From: Caballeronia catudaia
Lineage (GTDB): Bacteria > Pseudomonadota > Gammaproteobacteria > Burkholderiales > Burkholderiaceae
Direction: 5' to 3'
Assembly: GCF_001544755.2 (NCBI RefSeq)
Contig: NZ_FCOF02000005.1
Coordinates: forward strand, 124,001-188,000
DNA: 64,000 bases
Shown: piece after piece, positions 60,509-64,000 of the stretch
Position numbering within the stretch: the first letter of the stretch is position 1
How the letters are laid out: each line of letters begins with the position of its first letter
Position numbers and translations under genes: made by a program
The notes under the pieces: model-generated
What the model was told of the DNA's origin: nothing
The model's input: the letters and a program-made list of their open reading frames with translations, nothing else
Databases searched by the model: none

Positions 60509-60879
60509 CGAAAAAAACCCGTGAGTGGAAAAGCCACGCGAGACGCGCGGTAGGACGAGGCTTTGCCCTGCGGGATCGATGGAACGCGCCGGGTGGGCGC
60601 GAAGCGAAGGCCGAAGCGTGGCGCGCATGCACCAGACCTGAGACCAGCGGGCGCGGATTCTGAAGCCGCCGCCCGTCTTCCGCGCTGCGCTGTGCGACGG
60701 ACAGTCGCGGCGCAACTTGCCGCGCGACGTCTCGGTAAAAACGACGGCAGCCGGGAACTTTAGAGCCGAAGGCGGCATGTTACAGGACGAAAGCCGGCAC
60801 AAAAGCGAAAACCCGTTCTTTTTTGAGATGGTGGCGCGCATCGGACAGCCGTTCCGGGAGGGGTGCGCCGTCACATGCG
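60509..60879. other. Intergenic region, no gene seen
   Basis: Divergent upstream region of the MHS transporter and the OmpR-type regulator. GC-rich with an A-run (60511-60517) next to the transporter start. No small gene with a ribosome-binding site was found. Confidence 0.4.
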
Positions 60880-60901
60880 TTGACAATTCGGACGAGTCCG
60901 A
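60880..60901 (+). promoter_or_regulatory. -35 box followed by a palindrome upstream of the OmpR-type regulator
   Basis: Consensus TTGACA (60880-60885) is followed directly by the palindrome TCGGAC-GA-GTCCGA (60888-60901), which would lie in the spacer of a promoter. The -10 is not clear. Possible self-regulation site; about 130 nt before the start codon. Confidence 0.4.
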
Positions 60902-61032
60902 TGGGAAAGGTTTGCGTCGCTGCCCAGAATGCGCAGCTTGAATCCCCCGTCTCATCCCGCGACGGGACGCCCGGCGGCCCCCGAAAGTGCGGCATCCGCC
61001 CAATGTCCCTTGGACTCATCAGGTAAGACACT

Positions 61033-61776
61033 ATGCGCGTCGCCGTTTTGCAAACCGACCCAAGTTACCGAAATCTCATCAGCGATGTCGTCAAACGACT
61101 CGGCCACAGTTGCGTGACCTTCGGCGATGGCCTCGTGCTGTCGAAGGCGCTCTCGCGCTCCACCGTCGATCTGCTGATTCTCGACTGGAATACATCGGGC
61201 CTGTGCGGCCTCGATCTGCTGAAATCGGTGCGTTCGAGCTTCGGCGAGCGCGTGCCCGTTTTGTTCGCGACGCCGGATGGCGCCGAGCACAACGTAGTGT
61301 GCGCGCTGACCGCCGGTGCCGACGATTACGTCGTCTATCCGATCCGCCCGGGCGAGTTCGGCGCGCGGGTCGAAGCGCTCTTGCGCCGCGCCTATCCCGC
61401 AACGACCAGCGCGTGCCTCGAAGTCGGCCCGTACCGCTTCGACGCCCGCCAGCAAACCGTCACCGTGCGCGGCAAGCCGGTTCAACTGAGCGGCACGCAA
61501 TTCCGTCTTGCGCAACTGTTCTTCTCGAACATCGGCCGCGTGCTGTCGCGCGATCACATTTTCGCGATGGTCTGGGGCCGCGAGTTCCGCGAAACCACGC
61601 GCACGATCGACAGTCATGTTTCGCGTCTGCGTCTCGCGCTGGAGATCGAGCCGGTCAACAACTTCCGCTTGCAGCCCGTGTACAAGAGCGGCTATCGCCT
61701 GCTGCATCTTTACGATGAAGGCGAAGATTCCGGCGACGGCCACGCCGATCCCGAGCGTGCGCAGATCGCCGCCTGA
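61033..61776 (+). CDS. OmpR-type regulator with an atypical receiver domain
   Basis: A 247-residue protein. The C-terminal winged helix is typical (about 145-235; VQLSGTQFRLAQLFFSNIGRVLSRDHIFAMVW, TIDSHVSRLRLALE, YKSGYRLLHL). The receiver keeps D51 (LLILDWNTSG) and the threonine in FATPDG, but the conserved lysine of the K-P motif is replaced (DDYVVYPIRPGEF) and only one acidic residue (D9) remains of the N-terminal pair. It may be regulated without normal phosphorylation. No kinase is adjacent. Confidence 0.88.
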   Translation: MRVAVLQTDPSYRNLISDVVKRLGHSCVTFGDGLVLSKALSRSTVDLLILDWNTSGLCGLDLLKSVRSSFGERVPVLFATPDGAEHNVVCALTAGADDYVVYPIRPGEFGARVEALLRRAYPATTSACLEVGPYRFDARQQTVTVRGKPVQLSGTQFRLAQLFFSNIGRVLSRDHIFAMVWGREFRETTRTIDSHVSRLRLALEIEPVNNFRLQPVYKSGYRLLHLYDEGEDSGDGHADPERAQIAA

Positions 61777-61796
61777 GTTCTGAACGCATATCAACG

Positions 61797-61829
61797 AAAA
61801 TGCCGTCGCAATGACGGCATTTTTGTTTG
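61797..61829 (+). terminator. Terminator of the OmpR-type regulator gene
   Basis: AAAATGCCGTC / GACGGCATTTTT with a 5-base loop and a T-run, 20 nt after the stop. Confidence 0.85.
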
Positions 61830-62006
61830 GGACGGCGGTTCTATGCTGAAATCGGCGTTTAACCTGCGCGCCTCATGCCGATCCGGCCGGTTTATCCGTC
61901 ACGCCCCAAAGCCTTTTCCCGACGATGATCGCCTATGCCGATATCGTCATCAAAACTGTCCAGCCGCTTCAAGACGCTCGCCGCACGCGTTTTTACGATA
62001 AGCGGC

Positions 62007-62957
62007 ATGAAAACCATCGACATCATCGACTCGCACACGGGCGGCGAACCGACGCGCCTCGTGACCGCAGGCGGCCCGGATCTCGGGCAAGGCACGCTCG
62101 CGCAACGCCTCGAAACGTTCCGCGCGCGTTTCGACGACTGGCGCCGCGCCATTGTCACCGAGCCGCGCGGCTCCGACGTGATGGTCGGCGCGCTGCTCTG
62201 CGAACCCGATGATCCCGGCGCGGCGGCGGGCGTCATCTTCTTCAACAACGTCGGCTATCTCGGCATGTGCGGGCACGGCACGATCGGGCTCGTCGCGTCG
62301 CTGGCGCATGCGGGCAGGATCGCGCCGGGGCGGCATCGGATCGACACGCCCGTCGGTCCCGTCGATGCCACGCTCAACGCGAACGGCAGCGTCAGCGTGC
62401 GCAACGTGCCGGCGTATCGATATAAGCAGGCGGTGACGGTCGATGTGCCCTGTCACGGTCCGCTCACCGGCGACATCGCGTGGGGCGGAAACTGGTTCTT
62501 CCTCGTGGCCGATCACGGGCGCGAGCTCGTGCCTGCGCGTATCGCGGAACTGACTGCGTTCACCGAGTCGATCCGCGATGCCTTGCACGCGCAAGGCATC
62601 ACTGGCAGGGATGGCGCGTACATCGACCATATCGAATTGTTCGCGGATTCGCCGGTCGCGGGCGTCGACAGCCGCAATTTCGTGCTGTGTCCGGGCAGCG
62701 CCTACGATCGCTCGCCGTGCGGCACCGGAACGAGCGCGAAGCTCGCGTGCCTCGCCGCGGACGATCTGCTCGCGCCGGGCGATATCTGGCGCCAGGAAAG
62801 CATTATCGGCAGTGTGTTCGAAGGCAGTTATGCGGTCGATCGCGGCGTGCTCATCCCGACGATCACGGGCTACGCGCACGTCATGGGCGAAGGCCGCCTG
62901 GTTTTCGACGAGCGCGATCCGTTCATGCGAGGCATCGAGCCCGGCGCGCGCGCATGA
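62007..62957 (+). CDS. 4-hydroxyproline 2-epimerase (proline racemase family)
   Basis: A 316-residue cofactor-free epimerase. Both catalytic cysteines are present: C88 in [13 protein letters not shown] and C238 in [12 protein letters not shown], together with the N-terminal [13 protein letters not shown]. The presence of the second cysteine (not Thr) excludes trans-3-hydroxyproline dehydratases. The coupled downstream amino-acid oxidase suggests the pathway trans-4-hydroxy-L-proline to cis-4-hydroxy-D-proline and then its oxidation. The ATG at 62007 starts the conserved fold; an in-frame ATG at 61935 is less likely. Confidence 0.9.
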   Translation: MKTIDIIDSHTGGEPTRLVTAGGPDLGQGTLAQRLETFRARFDDWRRAIVTEPRGSDVMVGALLCEPDDPGAAAGVIFFNNVGYLGMCGHGTIGLVASLAHAGRIAPGRHRIDTPVGPVDATLNANGSVSVRNVPAYRYKQAVTVDVPCHGPLTGDIAWGGNWFFLVADHGRELVPARIAELTAFTESIRDALHAQGITGRDGAYIDHIELFADSPVAGVDSRNFVLCPGSAYDRSPCGTGTSAKLACLAADDLLAPGDIWRQESIIGSVFEGSYAVDRGVLIPTITGYAHVMGEGRLVFDERDPFMRGIEPGARA

Positions 62958-64000
62958 CGGCGGACGTGATCGTCGTCGGCGGCGGCATCGTCGGGGCGGC
63001 GTGTGCGGCGGAATTCGCGGCGCGCGGCGCGACGGTCGAGGTGCTGGAAGCGCGCGGTATCGGCGGCGGTGCGACGGCGGCGGGCATGGGCCACATCGTC
63101 GTGATGAACGATTCGCCTGCGGAATTCGCATTGGCGCGTGCATCGCGCGAATTGTGGCTTGCGCTCGGCCCGCAACTGCGTAAGCGCGATGCGTTCACGC
63201 GCTGCGGCACGGTCTGGATCGCCGAGGACGAGGACGAACTCGACGCCGCCCGTTCGATGCGCGACGCCTTCGCGTCGGCGGGCGTGCGCGCGCACATGCT
63301 CGATCTTGCCGCGCTGCGTGAAGCCGAACCGGCGGTCAGCCACGCGATGCAAGGCGGCCTGCTGATCGACGACGACGCCATCGTGTACGCGCCCGCCGCG
63401 GCGCACTGGCTCCTGACGTATTCGACGCGCATTCGCCTATCGACGGGCTGCGCGGTGAGCGCCGTCGATGCCGACGACACGCACGCCAGCGTCACGCTCG
63501 CGAACGGCGACCGGCGCACGGCCGCGCATGTCGTCGTCGCCAACGGGCTCGCGGTTTCGTCGCTGATCGCGGGCGTGCCGATCGAAGCGAAGAAGGGGCA
63601 TTTGCTCATCACCGATCGCTATCCGGGCACGATTCGTCATCAGGTGCTGGAGCTCGGCTATATCAAGAGCGCGCATCACGCGCGCGGCACGTCGGTGGCG
63701 TTCAATGCGCAGCCGCGTCCAACGGGGCAGGTGCTGATCGGCTCGTCGCGGCAGTTCGGCACGCTCGATCCCGCCGTCGAAATCGACGTGCTCGGCGCGA
63801 TGCTCGCGCGCGCGACGCGCTATCTGCCGGACATCGGCGCGCTCGATGCGATTCGCGCGTGGACGGGTTTTCGCGCCGCCACGCCCGACGGCCTGCCGCT
63901 GATCGGACCGGCGCGCTTTCCCGGCGACCGGTTGTGGCTCGCGGCGGGGCACGAAGGACTCGGCGTGACGACATCGCTCGGCACCGCGAAGCTCATCGCC
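62954..64000 (+). CDS. FAD-dependent D-amino-acid (hydroxyproline) oxidoreductase, 3' end missing
   Basis: The first 349 residues of a DadA/glycine-oxidase-type flavoprotein; the frame is open to the window end. The FAD-binding motif [21 protein letters not shown] opens the protein, [13 protein letters not shown] follows, and [20 protein letters not shown] with [21 protein letters not shown] mark the end of the fold, so only a few dozen residues are missing. ATGA overlap with the epimerase gene. Most likely oxidises cis-4-hydroxy-D-proline in hydroxyproline breakdown. Confidence 0.88.
   Translation, partial: MTADVIVVGGGIVGAACAAEFAARGATVEVLEARGIGGGATAAGMGHIVVMNDSPAEFALARASRELWLALGPQLRKRDAFTRCGTVWIAEDEDELDAARSMRDAFASAGVRAHMLDLAALREAEPAVSHAMQGGLLIDDDAIVYAPAAAHWLLTYSTRIRLSTGCAVSAVDADDTHASVTLANGDRRTAAHVVVANGLAVSSLIAGVPIEAKKGHLLITDRYPGTIRHQVLELGYIKSAHHARGTSVAFNAQPRPTGQVLIGSSRQFGTLDPAVEIDVLGAMLARATRYLPDIGALDAIRAWTGFRAATPDGLPLIGPARFPGDRLWLAAGHEGLGVTTSLGTAKLIA

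Overview
The window reads as chromosomal DNA of a high-GC betaproteobacterium of the Burkholderia / Paraburkholderia / Caballeronia group. The basis is inference: strong G/C bias at third codon positions, a DUF4148-type secreted protein, a CheV/motAB motility set, IrlRS/CusRS-like efflux regulation and an assimilatory nitrate operon of the usual proteobacterial type. No rRNA, tRNA, IS element, integrase or CRISPR array was seen.

Layout. 0-9.3 kb: housekeeping and signalling genes (end of a response regulator, a small secreted protein, CheV, a CBS-pair protein, a lipid kinase translationally coupled to a metallophosphoesterase, a PPC/DUF296 protein, a MAPEG protein, a carboxylesterase, and a hybrid histidine kinase coupled to a nucleoside hydrolase). 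9.5-15.9 kb: a small lysine-rich protein, an operon of DUF2760 protein plus two divergent Hsp70s, and an adenosine-specific-kinase-family protein. 15.9-18.5 kb: a SUMT (siroheme) - nasT - nasS operon read leftward. 18.6-30.1 kb: a nine-gene leftward operon that looks like an uncharacterised small-molecule biosynthetic cluster. 30.4-38.9 kb: the rightward nitrate assimilation operon (transporter, nirB, nirD, FAD reductase, nitrate reductase). 39.0-42.3 kb: four exported Ser/Gly/Asn/Thr-rich or related proteins. 42.3-50.5 kb: a leftward RND efflux operon with its own two-component system. 50.8-56 kb: DUF4148 protein, mntH, a lone AT-richer GTPase gene, and motAB with a sigma-28-like promoter. 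56-64 kb: an XRE/MmyB-like regulator, small proteins, two MFS transporters, an atypical OmpR regulator, and the start of a hydroxyproline catabolic operon.

Two things stand out. (1) The 18.6-30.1 kb cluster combines a free-standing adenylation-carrier (A-PCP) protein, a CmlA-type di-iron beta-hydroxylase in which six published CmlA metal-ligand positions line up at one constant offset, a desaturase-fold oxidase, a LysA-like decarboxylase lacking residues typical of diaminopimelate specificity, an FkbM methyltransferase, a type II thioesterase, an ATP-grasp ligase, an MFS exporter and a second-copy-style aspartate-semialdehyde dehydrogenase. There is no condensation domain; I infer a hydroxylated or desaturated amino acid or dipeptide antimetabolite. 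(2) Both nitrate-related operons start with a sigma-54 -24/-12 element followed within about 4 nt of the predicted start by tandem hairpins with A1/G4 hexaloops (AACGGC or AACGAC), the second overlapping a terminator. This is the architecture expected of NasT (ANTAR) antitermination, and one of the two leaders lies in front of nasT itself, suggesting feedback control.
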